Of a DNA stretch of 64,000 bases, positions 8,436 to 18,220 are shown piece after piece. The stretch covers positions 62,001 to 126,000 of the forward strand of contig NZ_WAEL01000011.1 in assembly GCF_011742925.1 (NCBI RefSeq), in the 5' to 3' direction. The DNA is from Fibrivirga algicola. Lineage in GTDB: Bacteria > Bacteroidota > Bacteroidia > Cytophagales > Spirosomataceae. The notes under the pieces were generated by a model that was given only the letters and a program-made list of their open reading frames with translations, ran no database searches and was not told the origin of the DNA. Each line of letters starts with the position of its first letter. Position 1 is the stretch's first letter. The translations under genes and the position numbers were made by a program.

Positions 8436-8621
8436 ATGAACGAAACGACAGCCAATGGTCTATGGGATCAAATGAAAGGCAAAATCAAGCAGGCATATGC
8501 CGACCTGACCGATGATGATCTGACTTACACCGAAGGTAAGGAAGACGAGATGTGGGGCCGGGTACAGGAAAAAACTGGTAAGACAAAAGACGAAATCCAT
8601 AAATCTGTGGCCGACTTATAG
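8436..8621 (+). CDS. CsbD family stress protein
   Basis: A 61-residue protein matching the CsbD fold: WDQMKGKIKQAYADLTDDDL followed by TEGKEDEMWGRVQEKTGKTK. CsbD-like proteins are abundant, small and induced by general stress; the molecular role is unknown. It sits alone between the acyl-CoA synthetase (103 bases upstream) and a strong terminator at 8641, so it is probably its own transcription unit. Confidence 0.9.
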   Translation: MNETTANGLWDQMKGKIKQAYADLTDDDLTYTEGKEDEMWGRVQEKTGKTKDEIHKSVADL

Positions 8622-8640
8622 GCCCAGATTAAACAAACGA

Positions 8641-8674
8641 GGCCCGGCTGATCTAATGATCAGCCGGGCCTTTG
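8641..8674 (+). terminator. Terminator of the csbD-like gene
   Basis: Perfect 13-bp stem GGCCCGGCTGATC with its complement around the loop TAAT, followed by TTT. Confidence 0.85.
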
Positions 8675-8907
8675 TATAGCACGCGTAGCGTTTACTTACT
8701 TTTTTAGATAATAGGAAGAATTTTCATTTTCGCAACGTTCCACGAACAGGTACGTATCTGGGCTGACAGTACACAACAGACAGGTTTACCCATTGCGTCC
8801 GTGAAACACGATTGCATATTTCTTCGTACACCTTGACTCATATACCCTAAATAACCAACTTAGGTAGTCCATAGGTATATGTTTCACTTGATAACCGCTT
8901 GGATAGT

Positions 8908-9279
8908 ATGAGAGTACAGACTCACGCCGTGCACTTCACGGCCGACCAATCACTTCTGGACTTCATCCAGAAGAAACTTAACAAGCTCGACACCTTTCAC
9001 GACCGGATCGTGAGTGCAGAGGTGTTTCTCAAATTAGACGGAGCCGAAACCGCCAAAGTGAAAGACAAAATTGTCGAGGTGCGGCTCAACATCCCCGGAA
9101 AGGAGCTTTTCGTCGTAGAACGTAACAAGTCATTTGAAGCAGCCATCGAGCATTTGATGGATGTGATGAAAGACAAACTGGTACGTTGTAAAGAAAAACG
9201 AACTGATTTCTCTAGTCCGGCAATTACCAAAGCAAAAGCCCAACAGGAAGAAGAAGCCGTCGAACAGGACGAGTATTAA
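8908..9279 (+). CDS. Ribosome hibernation-promoting factor (HPF/RaiA)
   Basis: 123 residues from the ATG at 8908 (a TTG three codons upstream is less likely). The sequence MRVQTHAVHFTADQSLLDFI with KKLNKLDTFHDRIVSAEVFL and the late LMDVMKDKLVRCKEKRTDF is the short HPF/YfiA fold. It binds the decoding centre of idle ribosomes and stabilises 100S or inactive 70S particles. The tail is acidic (EEEAVEQDEY). The 230 bases between the csbD terminator and this gene hold nothing else that I recognise. A 36-bp hairpin follows and separates it from convergent metK. Confidence 0.9.
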   Translation: MRVQTHAVHFTADQSLLDFIQKKLNKLDTFHDRIVSAEVFLKLDGAETAKVKDKIVEVRLNIPGKELFVVERNKSFEAAIEHLMDVMKDKLVRCKEKRTDFSSPAITKAKAQQEEEAVEQDEY

Positions 9280-9293
9280 TTTTCAGTTTTGAG

Positions 9294-9377
9294 AATCGTC
9301 AAAAGAGGGAGTCCTTATTTTGAAAAGTCGCCATAAGCAATGACTTTTCAAAATAAGGACTCCCTCTTTTGACGATT
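9294..9377. terminator. Very long perfect hairpin between convergent hpf and metK
   Basis: Arms 9294-9329 and 9342-9377 are perfect inverted copies (36 bp) with a 12-base loop. The stem begins AATCGTCAAAAGAGGGAG. It fills nearly all of the space between the two stop codons, so it most likely terminates both genes, but the stem is several times longer than needed. Confidence 0.8.
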
Positions 9378-9391
9378 TGCCAGCTTAGAAT

Positions 9392-10669
9392 CTACAGGCC
9401 GAATGCAGCTTTTACCTGATCAACGAAATCTAGTTTTTCCCAGGTGAAGAGTTCTACTTCAAGCTCTACGGTATGCCCGTTGCCAGCGAATGTTTTGGTT
9501 ACCGTCTCATTTTTACGGCCCATATGCCCGTAAGCAGCCGTTTCTGAGTAGATCGGATTACGTAGTTTCAACCGCTGCTCGATCGCGTATGGACGCATAT
9601 CAAACAACTGAGCAATCTTCTCGGCAATGACGCCATCATGCAGATCCGTTTTGGCCGTACCATACGTATTCACATACAGACCACAGGGCTTGGCTACACC
9701 AATTGCGTACGACACCTGTACCAATACCTGATCACACAGGCCGGCTGCTACCATGTTTTTGGCAATGTGGCGCGTTGCATAGGCTGCCGACCGGTCAACT
9801 TTCGAGGGGTCTTTACCCGAGAAAGCACCACCGCCATGGGCACCTTTGCCGCCGTAAGTATCAACGATGATCTTCCGACCCGTCAGGCCCGTATCGCCGT
9901 GAGGCCCGCCGATAACGAACTTACCCGTTGGGTTGATGTAATACGTAATATCGCTGTTGAACAGGCTCTGCAACTCTGGCTTCAGCTTTGCTTTAACGCG
10001 GGGAATAACAAGGTTGATAATGTCTTCCCGGATCTTGGCCAGCATCGCCTCGTCAGAATCAAAATCATCATGCTGGGTCGATACTACGATCGTATCAATC
10101 CGGATAGGTTTATCGTCGTCGGAGTATTCAATCGTCACCTGCGATTTGGCATCTGGCCGGAGGTAACCAATCAGGCCGGGCTCGGTGTTCCGGATCAACG
10201 ACATTTCGCGCAGGATTGCGTGCGACAAGTCGAGCGCCAGCGGCATGTAGTTATCGGTTTCGTTGGTAGCGTAGCCGAACATCATGCCCTGATCACCGGC
10301 ACCCTGTGCGTTGGCTTTCGTGTCAAAATCGTCGTTCTCAACCTTCCGGTCAACGCCCTGGTTGATATCAGCCGACTGATCGTGAAGGGCCGAGAAGATC
10401 CCGCACGAGTTGGCTTCAAACATATATTCACTTTTGGTGTAGCCAATCTTGCGGATCACATCACGCGTGATTTTCTGCACGTCCAGGTACGTTTCCGTCT
10501 TGATTTCACCGGCCAGTACTACCTGCCCTGTGGTCACCAGTGTTTCGCAGGCGACCTTACTATTGGGATCAAACGCTAAAAAGTTATCGATGAGGGCGTC
10601 GGAGATCTGATCGGCGACTTTGTCGGGGTGTCCTTCAGAAACTGACTCGGACGTAAAAAGATAAGGCAT
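9392..10669 (-). CDS. metK: S-adenosylmethionine synthetase
   Basis: 425 residues from the ATG at 10669; the frame is open 41 codons further upstream but [20 protein letters not shown] is the conserved N-terminus. It makes S-adenosylmethionine from methionine and ATP. Motifs seen: GHPDK near 13, [10 protein letters not shown] near 125, [21 protein letters not shown] near 255 and the P-loop-like [19 protein letters not shown] near 275. The gene lies 94 bases downstream of lycopene cyclase on the same strand. I looked for a SAM riboswitch in that gap and found no recognisable one. Confidence 0.97.
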   Translation of the reverse strand: MPYLFTSESVSEGHPDKVADQISDALIDNFLAFDPNSKVACETLVTTGQVVLAGEIKTETYLDVQKITRDVIRKIGYTKSEYMFEANSCGIFSALHDQSADINQGVDRKVENDDFDTKANAQGAGDQGMMFGYATNETDNYMPLALDLSHAILREMSLIRNTEPGLIGYLRPDAKSQVTIEYSDDDKPIRIDTIVVSTQHDDFDSDEAMLAKIREDIINLVIPRVKAKLKPELQSLFNSDITYYINPTGKFVIGGPHGDTGLTGRKIIVDTYGGKGAHGGGAFSGKDPSKVDRSAAYATRHIAKNMVAAGLCDQVLVQVSYAIGVAKPCGLYVNTYGTAKTDLHDGVIAEKIAQLFDMRPYAIEQRLKLRNPIYSETAAYGHMGRKNETVTKTFAGNGHTVELEVELFTWEKLDFVDQVKAAFGL

Positions 10670-10763
10670 TGCGACTCCGTTATAACTTGGTTTATGAGGC
10701 AAAACTAAACTAAAATTGCGATAGAACGCCGCTCCGTCTGTTTGTTCAACACGAATTGAGCGA

Positions 10764-11918
10764 TCAGAAAATGCGCTTTCGCAGCACATCAAATGCGCCC
10801 ACCGTAAACGGCGCGAGCGGTACGGTACTCATGATACGCAGGTCCTCCCACAAACTGGTATCTTCATCCAGAAACCGAAAGATGCGGGCGGGTGGATTAC
10901 GTTCATAGAGCCGCGTAAATATATCGTCGGCCGGGTGCCGTTTGTTCTGTAGCACGTTCAGCAGTACACTGTCGAGCAGCCCTTTGAATGGCTCGGTAAA
11001 CCATGACCGGCGGCGTTCAGGCTTCCCGGTTGCCACCAGCATATTCACCAGCTCACGCAGGTACCGCTGGGTACGTTGGAAGGTGTACCCCGTAGACGGC
11101 TTGGTGTATCCGCCCGACGTACCTATACGCACAATGTGTGCGGCGGGGTTTTCCAGTGCTGGCTCGTCAGACATTGGAATCACGCCGAACTCAGTCTCAC
11201 TGATCTGATACGTACCTGTATCCAAAAATTGGTCAATATAGGCCCGCAATGACGTCTCATAGGCTTCAGGAGCCAGCAGATGGTCATTGAAAATGGTATA
11301 TTCAACCATAGCCGTTTTCTCGTTAAACGGCAGCACGTACAGAAAGCGACAGTCACCTTCCTGGGCCACCCGAAAATCCATCATACGGGGGCGTTTCACA
11401 TCAAAGCAGGGCTTCTCGGTTGTAATTACCCACCCCTTGAAATGTTGGAGCAGGTTATGATTGTCTGGATTCCGAAGATTGAGCGGATGAGTACTGTCAA
11501 AAATAAAATCGGCGATGATCGGCTCATCATCAACGATTAAAAAACCGCCATCTGCGGTGTCTTTTAACCGGTTGATCGTTCCCTGTCTGAATTCTACATT
11601 CGGGAAATTAGCCAGATGTGTTCTGATGTGGTCATAAAAATCAATGCCACGAAGCATTTTGTACTGGTAGTCGCCGATGTTAAGCGAGCCCGAGAGCGTG
11701 GTTCCGTAAAAATCGACAGTATCCCATTTACGGAAGAGAATTGGCTCAAAGGGCCCGATACCCCGCTCCCAGAAACACCAGGTACGGTCATTTGTGTTCT
11801 TGGGCTCTTTATCAATAATAAGCACCGAACGGTCACGCAGTTTCGATAGCGTCAGGTAGTAAGCTAAACTCAGCCCCGACATTCCGCCACCCGCAATAAC
11901 ATAATCGTATTTCTTCAT
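10764..11918 (-). CDS. crtY: Lycopene beta-cyclase family flavoprotein
   Basis: 384 residues. The N-terminus has a Rossmann FAD/NAD motif, [18 protein letters not shown], followed by the lycopene-cyclase signature [16 protein letters not shown] near residue 44. Later segments ([56 protein letters not shown]) fit CrtY/CrtL-type cyclases that convert lycopene to beta-carotene at the membrane. No other carotenoid gene is in the window, so the pathway must be elsewhere. The gene precedes metK on the same strand. Confidence 0.88.
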   Translation of the reverse strand: MKKYDYVIAGGGMSGLSLAYYLTLSKLRDRSVLIIDKEPKNTNDRTWCFWERGIGPFEPILFRKWDTVDFYGTTLSGSLNIGDYQYKMLRGIDFYDHIRTHLANFPNVEFRQGTINRLKDTADGGFLIVDDEPIIADFIFDSTHPLNLRNPDNHNLLQHFKGWVITTEKPCFDVKRPRMMDFRVAQEGDCRFLYVLPFNEKTAMVEYTIFNDHLLAPEAYETSLRAYIDQFLDTGTYQISETEFGVIPMSDEPALENPAAHIVRIGTSGGYTKPSTGYTFQRTQRYLRELVNMLVATGKPERRRSWFTEPFKGLLDSVLLNVLQNKRHPADDIFTRLYERNPPARIFRFLDEDTSLWEDLRIMSTVPLAPFTVGAFDVLRKRIF

Positions 11919-11990
11919 ACGTCAGCCACAAAAAAAGCCCTGCCGTACAGACAAGGCTTTGGTAGTATAACGGAATTAGACGTCAGTTGG

Positions 11991-12869
11991 TTACACGTTC
12001 ACGTGCCGCTCGGCATGATAACTTGACCGCACCAGCGGGCCCGATTCAACATACTTAATGCCCCGTAGTTCGCCTTGCTCTTTATACATAGCGAAGGTAT
12101 CAGGGTGAATCCACTCAATCACTTCGTGGTGCATCTTGGTTGGTTGCAGGTATTGCCCCAGTGTCAGCACGTCGCAGCCATGTTCAACCAAGTCGTCCAT
12201 CGCTTTCAGCACCTCATCGGTAGTTTCACCTAACCCGAGCATGATACCAGTCTTAGTGCGCTGCCCATACTCTTTGGTGCGGCGAATCTGCTCCAGACTC
12301 CGTTCGTAGCGCGCCTGTGGACGTACCCGGCGATACAGCCGCTCGACCGTTTCCATATTGTGCGACACCACTTCCTGGCCGCCTTCGATCATACGGATCA
12401 GGGCATCCCAATTACCTTTCGTGTCAGGAATCAGTGTCTCGATAGTCGTTGTCGGAGAGGCTTCCTTTACAGAGCGCACCGTCTGGTACCAGATTTCAGC
12501 ACCTTTATCTTTCAGTTCATCCCGGTTCACCGAAGTGATCACGGCATGTTTCACCTTCATCAGGACAATGGCCTCGGCAACGCGGCGGGGCTCGTCGGTA
12601 TCATACTCATTTGGTCGGCCAGTAGCTACCGCGCAAAATGTACAGCTACGGGTACACACGTTGCCCAGGATCATGAACGTGGCGGTGCCAGCGCCCCAGC
12701 ACTCACCCATATTCGGGCAATTGCCGCTTTCACAGATCGTGTGCAGTTTATAGGTATCGACTAGTTTACGAACTTTCGCGTATTCCGGACCGATAGGCAA
12801 TTTCACCCGAAGCCAGTCGGGTCTCTTCTTACGCTGTTGCTCAGAGGCGATAACAGGTAGTTCGATCAT
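11991..12869 (-). CDS. lipA: Lipoyl synthase
   Basis: A 292-residue radical-SAM enzyme that inserts two sulphurs into octanoyl groups to form lipoyl cofactor. Both iron-sulphur clusters are visible: the auxiliary cluster motif [12 protein letters not shown] near residue 47 and the radical-SAM motif [10 protein letters not shown] near 73. [12 protein letters not shown] near the end contains the conserved RSSYHA serine ligand. The start ATG at 12869 gives the expected length. It appears to be its own unit, with lycopene cyclase 72 bases downstream. Confidence 0.96.
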   Translation of the reverse strand: MIELPVIASEQQRKKRPDWLRVKLPIGPEYAKVRKLVDTYKLHTICESGNCPNMGECWGAGTATFMILGNVCTRSCTFCAVATGRPNEYDTDEPRRVAEAIVLMKVKHAVITSVNRDELKDKGAEIWYQTVRSVKEASPTTTIETLIPDTKGNWDALIRMIEGGQEVVSHNMETVERLYRRVRPQARYERSLEQIRRTKEYGQRTKTGIMLGLGETTDEVLKAMDDLVEHGCDVLTLGQYLQPTKMHHEVIEWIHPDTFAMYKEQGELRGIKYVESGPLVRSSYHAERHVNV

Positions 12870-12933
12870 GATAGTAAAGCCGCTTATTTATTGAAAAATG
12901 CGTTTCAGCGGCGTAAAGTTCGGAAAGAAGTTG

Positions 12934-13029
12934 GTTTGTCGTCTGCTGTTGTGGCTTGACGTTACTTAGCCAATTAACCAGCTAATGGCCAAGCGGCGCA
13001 ACGTCAAACCACGAACAGCAAACGTCAAA
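12934..13029. terminator. Long imperfect hairpin downstream of the envelope gene
   Basis: An imperfect inverted repeat of about 30 bases per arm; the inner part is TGGCTTGACGTT opposite AACGTCAAACCA, with one bulge further out. It directly touches the stop codon of the gene at 13030. Its core resembles the hairpin at 42079-42152. Confidence 0.6.
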
Positions 13030-13827
13030 CTATTTCTTAGTACCGAAGAACAGGGTTACGTACCCTGAAGTGAAGAAACTGCGGTTGCCCAACGTACGGT
13101 CACCAAGGGCCGTGTTAGTATTAGGCACAATGACAATCTTGCTGGGGAAAATCTCGGACAGAAAACCGATTTCGAGACCAGTCGTATTGCTGCGGAAAGC
13201 ACTCAGTTCGAAACTCAGCGCGGCTTTAGCATGTAGGCCCACGTTCAGGCTCGATTCGCCCAGTCCCTGAAAGAAGCCCCCCGAGCCAACGATGAATTCA
13301 GATCGTCCACCCGCCGTTGGCGAAGCAACGGCTTGCGAATACGGAATCTGACGAGTGGTGTTACCAGCCGATACCTCGACGTAATATGGTTTGATGATGG
13401 CCAACGACGGCCCGGCAGCGAAGATGGCATTTACTGAGATACCCTCATCGGTGTTGCGGCGAAACAGGGATAGCTCACGGCCATATTGCGGGCGCAGCAC
13501 AAACAGGTAATTCTCTTTGCCAAGCAGGAAAGACCCGCCAAAATTGCTGCTACCGGCCGCGTACTCACGCGGGTGTTTCACATTCACTACTTCAAGACTG
13601 ATGTAGCGGTATTGCGTTTTACCAAACAGTTCACCATCCAACTTTTTTGACTGGCGAAAAACAAAGCCACCCAGCAAACCAGCGTTGGTGTTGGTCGTAA
13701 TGCCAAATGTGGTAACGGTCTGAAAATTATCTTCATCAGACCCGTCAGGTGTTTGGGCAGACGCAGGCACGGCCAGGAGCAGCAGGCTAGCCAGCGAACA
13801 ATAAACCAGTGTATATAGAGATTTCAT
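13030..13827 (-). CDS. Exported envelope protein, probable beta-rich
   Basis: 265 residues with a signal peptide (SLYTLVYCSLASLLLLAVPA, cut after SAQ). The mature part alternates hydrophobic and polar residues as in outer-membrane barrels: TVTTFGITTNTNAGLLGG, LFGKTQYRYISLEVVNVKHP, SLNVGLHAKAALSFELSAF, ending in FFTSGYVTLFFGTKK. Similar proteins are conserved hypotheticals in Cytophagales as far as I recall; no function can be assigned. A near-consensus -7 box (TATCTTTC, minus strand, about 30 bases upstream of the ATG) suggests its own promoter. Not obviously in an operon. Confidence 0.6.
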   Translation of the reverse strand: MKSLYTLVYCSLASLLLLAVPASAQTPDGSDEDNFQTVTTFGITTNTNAGLLGGFVFRQSKKLDGELFGKTQYRYISLEVVNVKHPREYAAGSSNFGGSFLLGKENYLFVLRPQYGRELSLFRRNTDEGISVNAIFAAGPSLAIIKPYYVEVSAGNTTRQIPYSQAVASPTAGGRSEFIVGSGGFFQGLGESSLNVGLHAKAALSFELSAFRSNTTGLEIGFLSEIFPSKIVIVPNTNTALGDRTLGNRSFFTSGYVTLFFGTKK

Positions 13828-13949
13828 CGGCGTAATGTCAGAACACGAAAGATACTACTTTTAGGTAAAAACGTGCAGGTCTGGCCGGTTGTTTCACGGC
13901 ATTTGTTTCACCGGAGTAATTTATTTGGGCGGCACTGTCGTTAATCAAC

Positions 13950-14008
13950 AAACCGGGGTCAATAATGGGCTACAGCGCTAGCTGACTTACCATTATTGAC
14001 CCCGGTTT
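13950..14008 (-). terminator. Terminator of the sugar permease gene
   Basis: Perfect 19-bp stem, left arm AAACCGGGGTCAATAATGG, loop 21 bases, just downstream of the minus-strand permease stop at 14028. Confidence 0.75.
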
Positions 14009-14027
14009 TGACTGCTGTTAAGCAGGC

Positions 14028-15485
14028 TTAGTGACCGCCTTTGCTGACCACAGCTTTATCAAAATCGATCCCCTGCTTGCGAAGTATTGACTGCACGCGA
14101 AGTCCGAAGAAGAACAGGTAGGCAAAACAAACTACAGCCGTTAAGTAGGAGAGTTGAATACCAACCGAATCGGCGATTTTACCCTGCACCAGCGGAATAA
14201 TAGCGCCACCGAGAATCATCATGATCAGGAAAGCGGCCCCCTGGTTGGTGTATTTACCCAGTCCCGCGGTACCCAACGAGAAAATGCTTGGCCACAGAAT
14301 TGAGCAGAACAAGCCACCGCTGATGAGCGAGAACAGGGCTATTTTACCGGTTGCAAATACACCGATGATGCTGAGAATTGCCCCAACAGCCGTAAAATAC
14401 AGCAAAATGGTAACAGGCTTTTCGCGGCTGGCAATGTAGGTAGCGATCATCACCAAAATGCAGATGGCATAAGGAAACAAATCGCTTACATCGCCGCTGT
14501 AAAGCGCATTTACGCCAAGTACAATGGCAAACGCGACAAATGGCACCACAACGACCAATACCTTTTTCATGGCCGCCGATGGATTGAAGTTAGCAATCGA
14601 CGCCGTCCAGCGGCCAATCATCATACTCCCCCAGAACAACGACACATACTTGGATACCTGTGAGGCTTCGAGCTTTTCGACCTGTTTCAGGTATTCGCCC
14701 AGGTTCGAGCCGATGGTAACCTCCACGCCTACATACACGAAAATGGCCGTCATCCCCAACACGAGTTGCGGAAACCGAAGTACGCCGGTGCCTACTTCAA
14801 CCTTTTCATCGTTGGTAATGTGCGGTAACTTGGATAATTTAAAAAAGACGGCCATTGCCAGGAATAGAGCGCCCAAAACAAGGTAAGGCACTTTCACCGA
14901 TTCTACCGTGGCATTCTTGGCGGCTTCGGGTGAGATAGATCCGAAAATAGCAAACGACACCAGTACGGGTCCAATGGTACCGCCCAGGTTGTTAACGGCT
15001 CCGCCCAGGTTTATCCGCTGTGAGCCCGTCTCCGGCGGCCCGAGCGCGATCATAAACGGCTGCGTGGCGGTTTGCTGGAGCGAGAAACCAAGCCCAACGA
15101 TAAACAGACCCGACAGCAACAACCCGTACGACTGCATTTCGGCGGCTGGATAGAATAACAACGTACCTACGGCTGAAATCAACAGGCCATAAATGATTCC
15201 GTTTTTGTAGCCGATCCGGTTAAGAACATCCGTCTTCATCGACGCTGACACCAAGAGGTACAGGATTGACCCTACAAAGTAGGCGGCGTAAAACGCAAAG
15301 TCGATATACTGAGCCTGCGTCTGGGTCAGTTGAAATTTTTCTTTAAACAGCGGAATCAGGATACCATTTGAGGCCGCCACGAAGCTCCAGAAGAACCAGA
15401 CGGTCATCAGTGTGTACAGTGCCGATCGGTTATCGGATTGCTGCGTGAGGGGTTGGCCCGATGAGGCAACGGGTTCGTTTACCAT
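14028..15485 (-). CDS. Sugar MFS transporter, FucP/GluP type
   Basis: 485 residues from the ATG at 15485 (a TTG at 15491 is in frame). Twelve hydrophobic segments are visible. FucP-type landmarks: FFWSFVAASNGILIPLFKEK near 33, QTQAQYIDFAFYAAYFVGSI near 57, FSLQQTATQPFMIALGPPET near 135, and LGGAVNNLGGTIGPVLVSF after it. This family imports L-fucose, glucose, galactose or N-acetylglucosamine with H+ or Na+. Substrate cannot be decided. A promoter-like box lies directly upstream (15524-15552) and a hairpin terminator follows, so it is monocistronic. Confidence 0.88.
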   Translation of the reverse strand: MVNEPVASSGQPLTQQSDNRSALYTLMTVWFFWSFVAASNGILIPLFKEKFQLTQTQAQYIDFAFYAAYFVGSILYLLVSASMKTDVLNRIGYKNGIIYGLLISAVGTLLFYPAAEMQSYGLLLSGLFIVGLGFSLQQTATQPFMIALGPPETGSQRINLGGAVNNLGGTIGPVLVSFAIFGSISPEAAKNATVESVKVPYLVLGALFLAMAVFFKLSKLPHITNDEKVEVGTGVLRFPQLVLGMTAIFVYVGVEVTIGSNLGEYLKQVEKLEASQVSKYVSLFWGSMMIGRWTASIANFNPSAAMKKVLVVVVPFVAFAIVLGVNALYSGDVSDLFPYAICILVMIATYIASREKPVTILLYFTAVGAILSIIGVFATGKIALFSLISGGLFCSILWPSIFSLGTAGLGKYTNQGAAFLIMMILGGAIIPLVQGKIADSVGIQLSYLTAVVCFAYLFFFGLRVQSILRKQGIDFDKAVVSKGGH

Positions 15486-15523
15486 GCGCAAAGGTTAGTT
15501 AGAAGACAGAACAGAGGAAATGA

Positions 15524-15552
15524 CAAATCTAAGAAGACCGCCTGTCAACAAA
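15524..15552 (-). promoter_or_regulatory. Bacteroidota-type promoter of the sugar permease
   Basis: On the minus strand TTTG is followed after 17 bases by TAGATTTG, close to the Bacteroidota consensus TTTG-N19-TAnnTTTG. It lies about 40 bases upstream of the permease ATG. Confidence 0.5.
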
Positions 15553-15648
15553 ACTAACCACAATTTTGCACACTATCCATCCTGAGGCCGGGGGGTTAGG
15601 CCGCTTTGGCTATTTTTGGCGGTTCGTTCACTAGTCAACCCCTGCATT

Positions 15649-16074
15649 ATGGCTACCATTGCAATTACTTACCTCGGCGATTTACGTACCGAAGATACCC
15701 ACCTTCAGTCGGGTACCAGCATCCATACCGATGCGCCTACCGACAACCAGGGACGGGGCGAAGCCTTCTCTCCTACCGACTTGGTAGCAAACGCGCTGGG
15801 TACGTGTATCCTGACGACGATGGCCATTTTTGCCCGTCGCGATGGCATCGAGCTGGACGGTAGTGAAGCCAGCGTGACCAAGGTCATGTCGCAGGATGCA
15901 CCCCGCCGTATTGCCAAAATTGAGATTGAATTGATTTTGCGGGCCAAAACGGCCGATGACTCCGAAATCAGTGCTGAGCAAAAAACAAAACTGGCGCGCA
16001 TTGCGCACACCTGCCCTGTTGCTATCAGCCTCCACCCCGACCTGGAACAGGCCGTTTCGATCAGGTGGGAGTAA
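15649..16074 (+). CDS. OsmC family protein
   Basis: 141 residues from the ATG at 15649; the upstream frame extension is not conserved-looking. The sequence fits the OsmC/Ohr fold: FSPTDLVANALGTCILTTMA includes the conserved cysteine, and IAHTCPVAISLHPD has the second active-site cysteine. OsmC proteins are thiol peroxidases that reduce organic hydroperoxides in the cytosol. A paralogous family member is encoded at 49781. The gene converges on rbfA with a hairpin between. Confidence 0.88.
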   Translation: MATIAITYLGDLRTEDTHLQSGTSIHTDAPTDNQGRGEAFSPTDLVANALGTCILTTMAIFARRDGIELDGSEASVTKVMSQDAPRRIAKIEIELILRAKTADDSEISAEQKTKLARIAHTCPVAISLHPDLEQAVSIRWE

Positions 16075-16084
16075 GTTTAACTAG

Positions 16085-16150
16085 TTTCGGGTGTCGAGTG
16101 CGCTGCGAATCAACCAACTGGTGGACCAGAAACGCACTTGACACCTGAAA
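16085..16150. terminator. Hairpin between convergent osmC-like gene and rbfA
   Basis: Arms of 18 bases, TTTCGGGTGTCGAGTGCG and its near complement at 16133-16150, two mismatches, loop about 30 bases. Likely a shared terminator. Confidence 0.6.
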
Positions 16151-16165
16151 TTTACCGTTTTTCAG

Positions 16166-16540
16166 TTAGTCCTCGTCTTCTTCCGGGGCGGGCGGAATGA
16201 CGATACCTGCGAAAAGTTTATCCATCTTTTCGGCGTACTCGGCGGTATCGTCGAGAAAAAACTGGAGATGGGGTACAATCCGAAGTTGATGCCGGACACG
16301 CTCACCCAGCAATTGCCGGATGGTCTTATTTTTCTCCTCGATGGTATCCATGAGGAGTGCTTTGTTTTTTGCAGCCAAAAAACTGAGGTAGACCCGGGCA
16401 ATCCCCAGGTCGGGCGACACCCGCACGTTGGTGACGGTTATGAACGCGCCATTGAACGCGTGGGGCAGCTCGCGTTGAAAAATCTCGCCGAGGTCTTTCT
16501 GCAATTGCCGGGCTACCTTTTGCTGTCGTTTCGATTCCAT
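16166..16540 (-). CDS. rbfA: 30S ribosome-binding factor RbfA
   Basis: A 124-residue protein with the RbfA KH-like fold: QQKVARQLQKDLGEIFQREL, then ITVTNVRVSPDLGIARVYLS and LRIVPHLQFFLDDTAEYAEK. RbfA binds 30S precursors and helps 16S rRNA 5' processing. The tail is acidic (PPAPEEDED). The ATG at 16540 is 63 bases from the likely start of the divergent membrane-protein gene. Confidence 0.92.
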   Translation of the reverse strand: MESKRQQKVARQLQKDLGEIFQRELPHAFNGAFITVTNVRVSPDLGIARVYLSFLAAKNKALLMDTIEEKNKTIRQLLGERVRHQLRIVPHLQFFLDDTAEYAEKMDKLFAGIVIPPAPEEDED

Positions 16541-16603
16541 AGGGCAAATATCCGTAATTTCGCCAGTTGGCTTAGTGTACTAACCCATATTCGCCCTCGT
16601 AAG

Positions 16604-18016
16604 TTGCTCAGTTTTTTTCGCTCCTTCGCACCCTACCAGTACCTCAGCCTGCTGGCCGTGCTGCTGTTGATCCGGCTGCCCCTCCTGATTACGCCTCTTC
16701 CGCTGCTGATTCCTGAACTAAACTGGATGCTCGTTGGCGAACAGATGCGGCAGGGATATACGCTCTACAGCGATATCTGGGATAGCGTCAGTCCGTTTTC
16801 AGCGGGGGTTTATTGGTTCATCGACCTGGCCGTCGGGCGTTCGCAGGGGGTGTATTGGGCTGTGGCCACGGGCGTGTCGATCTTCCAGCTGATGTATTTC
16901 AACTACATCATGAATGCCCGCGAAGTGTTTTCTGAGCGATCTTTTTGGCCGGGACTCTTTTACGCGCTCTTCCTCAACCTTTCTTTCGACTGTGCTACGC
17001 TCTCCCCGGTGCTCATGTCACTGACGTTCCTGCTGCTGGCCTTCGGGGCGCTGATCCGGCAGTTGGGTCGACAGGGCGCTACCGACGAAGTGTTCGAAGT
17101 GGGCATATACGTAGGGCTTGCGGCCCTGTTTTACCTGCCATCGGGGCTGTTTATTTTGTGGGCTTCGCTCTCGTTGCTCTTCTTTACGGGCGCTACGTTC
17201 AGGCAGCACTCACTTACCGTCTTTGGTTTTGCGTTCCCTATTTTACTGGTTGTCTTCTATTATTACTTTACCGACTCGCTCGACGATTTCAACCGGAACC
17301 TCCTCACATCCGTCTTTCGGGTGCGGCAGTACGACCTCAGCGACTTCAAAACGCTGTTTGCCAGTCTAATTGTGCCGCTTTCTATAGGCGTATTGGGCTT
17401 CCTTAATTTGTTCAACAGCGTAAACAGGTACGTTAACTTTCAGCAACGCTGCCAGCAAATCATGCTGATGTGGGCTATTACGGCAGTGCTCACTATTCCG
17501 CTCATGCCGTTTCTGGCACCCATGTTGTTTCTTACGTTCGTGCCGCCTATGGCTTTTTTCGCCGTCCTGTACTTCGCCAGTTTCCGGAAAGTGTGGTTGC
17601 GCGAACTGGCCTTCCTGGGCGTGGTGCTGGCTATTGCCGGCGTGTTGTATCAGGGCGTGATGCGGCTACTGCCGGGTGTAGAAGTAGGGCTGCTTAGTAG
17701 CTTACAGGTGAAGCCCTCTTCCCTTCCCGACCGTATTCGGAACCGGAAAGTACTAATCATTGGCGAAGACCTGAGCGGGTATCGCTACAACCGCCCAGCC
17801 ACGCCCTACCTCAACTGGGACTTGGCGAAGTATGACCTCCGTAACCTGGACAACTACGAAGCGGTCATCGACATTTACGACAAATTTCAGCAAGACCCGC
17901 CCGATTTTGTGGTCGATCGGCAGCAGGTGATTCCAAAACTGTTCCAGCGTGTACCGGCACTGGCAGCTCGCTACAAAACCACCGAAACACCAGGTATATA
18001 CGAACGTATTCGGTAG
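16604..18016 (+). CDS. Polytopic membrane protein, possibly DUF6427/GT-C-like
   Basis: About 470 residues if the TTG at 16604 is the start. The open frame continues back to 16268, but that part is the exact antisense of rbfA and reads as unlikely protein, so it is excluded. The N-terminus is PYQYLSLLAVLLLIRLPLLI; then ELNWMLVGEQMRQGYTLYSD and DIWDSVSPFSAGVYWFIDLA, similar in layout to glycosyltransferase-C type membrane enzymes. About ten hydrophobic segments follow, and a soluble tail of about 90 residues (IGEDLSGYRYNRPATPYLNW). I recall Bacteroidota DUF6427 proteins of this form; function unknown. No other gene in the unit. Confidence 0.65.
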   Translation: MLSFFRSFAPYQYLSLLAVLLLIRLPLLITPLPLLIPELNWMLVGEQMRQGYTLYSDIWDSVSPFSAGVYWFIDLAVGRSQGVYWAVATGVSIFQLMYFNYIMNAREVFSERSFWPGLFYALFLNLSFDCATLSPVLMSLTFLLLAFGALIRQLGRQGATDEVFEVGIYVGLAALFYLPSGLFILWASLSLLFFTGATFRQHSLTVFGFAFPILLVVFYYYFTDSLDDFNRNLLTSVFRVRQYDLSDFKTLFASLIVPLSIGVLGFLNLFNSVNRYVNFQQRCQQIMLMWAITAVLTIPLMPFLAPMLFLTFVPPMAFFAVLYFASFRKVWLRELAFLGVVLAIAGVLYQGVMRLLPGVEVGLLSSLQVKPSSLPDRIRNRKVLIIGEDLSGYRYNRPATPYLNWDLAKYDLRNLDNYEAVIDIYDKFQQDPPDFVVDRQQVIPKLFQRVPALAARYKTTETPGIYERIR

Positions 18017-18104
18017 GACAAATCTGCCTAGAGACTGATTTTGCCGTTCCCCCAGAAAAATCAGTTAGCAATCTGAACAGCTTGCCCCATAAAATACGTT
18101 ATTG

Positions 18105-18146
18105 TTCTCCGGACTCGCTTAGTCGCGTTCGGAGAATTTGTTTTTT
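18105..18146 (+). terminator. Terminator of the membrane-protein gene
   Basis: Ten-pair stem TTCTCCGGAC/GTTCGGAGAA with one G-T pair, followed by TTTGTTTTTT. Confidence 0.75.
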
Positions 18147-18220
18147 ATACCTATTCCGCTTTTCGAAAGCACTCGTACAGGGGTACTCGTTTTACGTACT
18201 TACTGTTCACAACAAACAAT

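Noticed and set aside
9638-10579. 313-codon open frame antisense to metK
   Set aside because: metK is unmistakable on the other strand; the antisense product has no recognisable domain and arises from codon bias.
10670-10763. SAM riboswitch upstream of metK
   Set aside because: The gap is only 94 bases and I could not find a conserved SAM-binding core or a terminator in it.
16268-16603. N-terminal extension of the membrane-protein frame
   Set aside because: It is the exact antisense of rbfA, which has clear family motifs, and the extension reads as unlikely protein; the start was placed at 16604.
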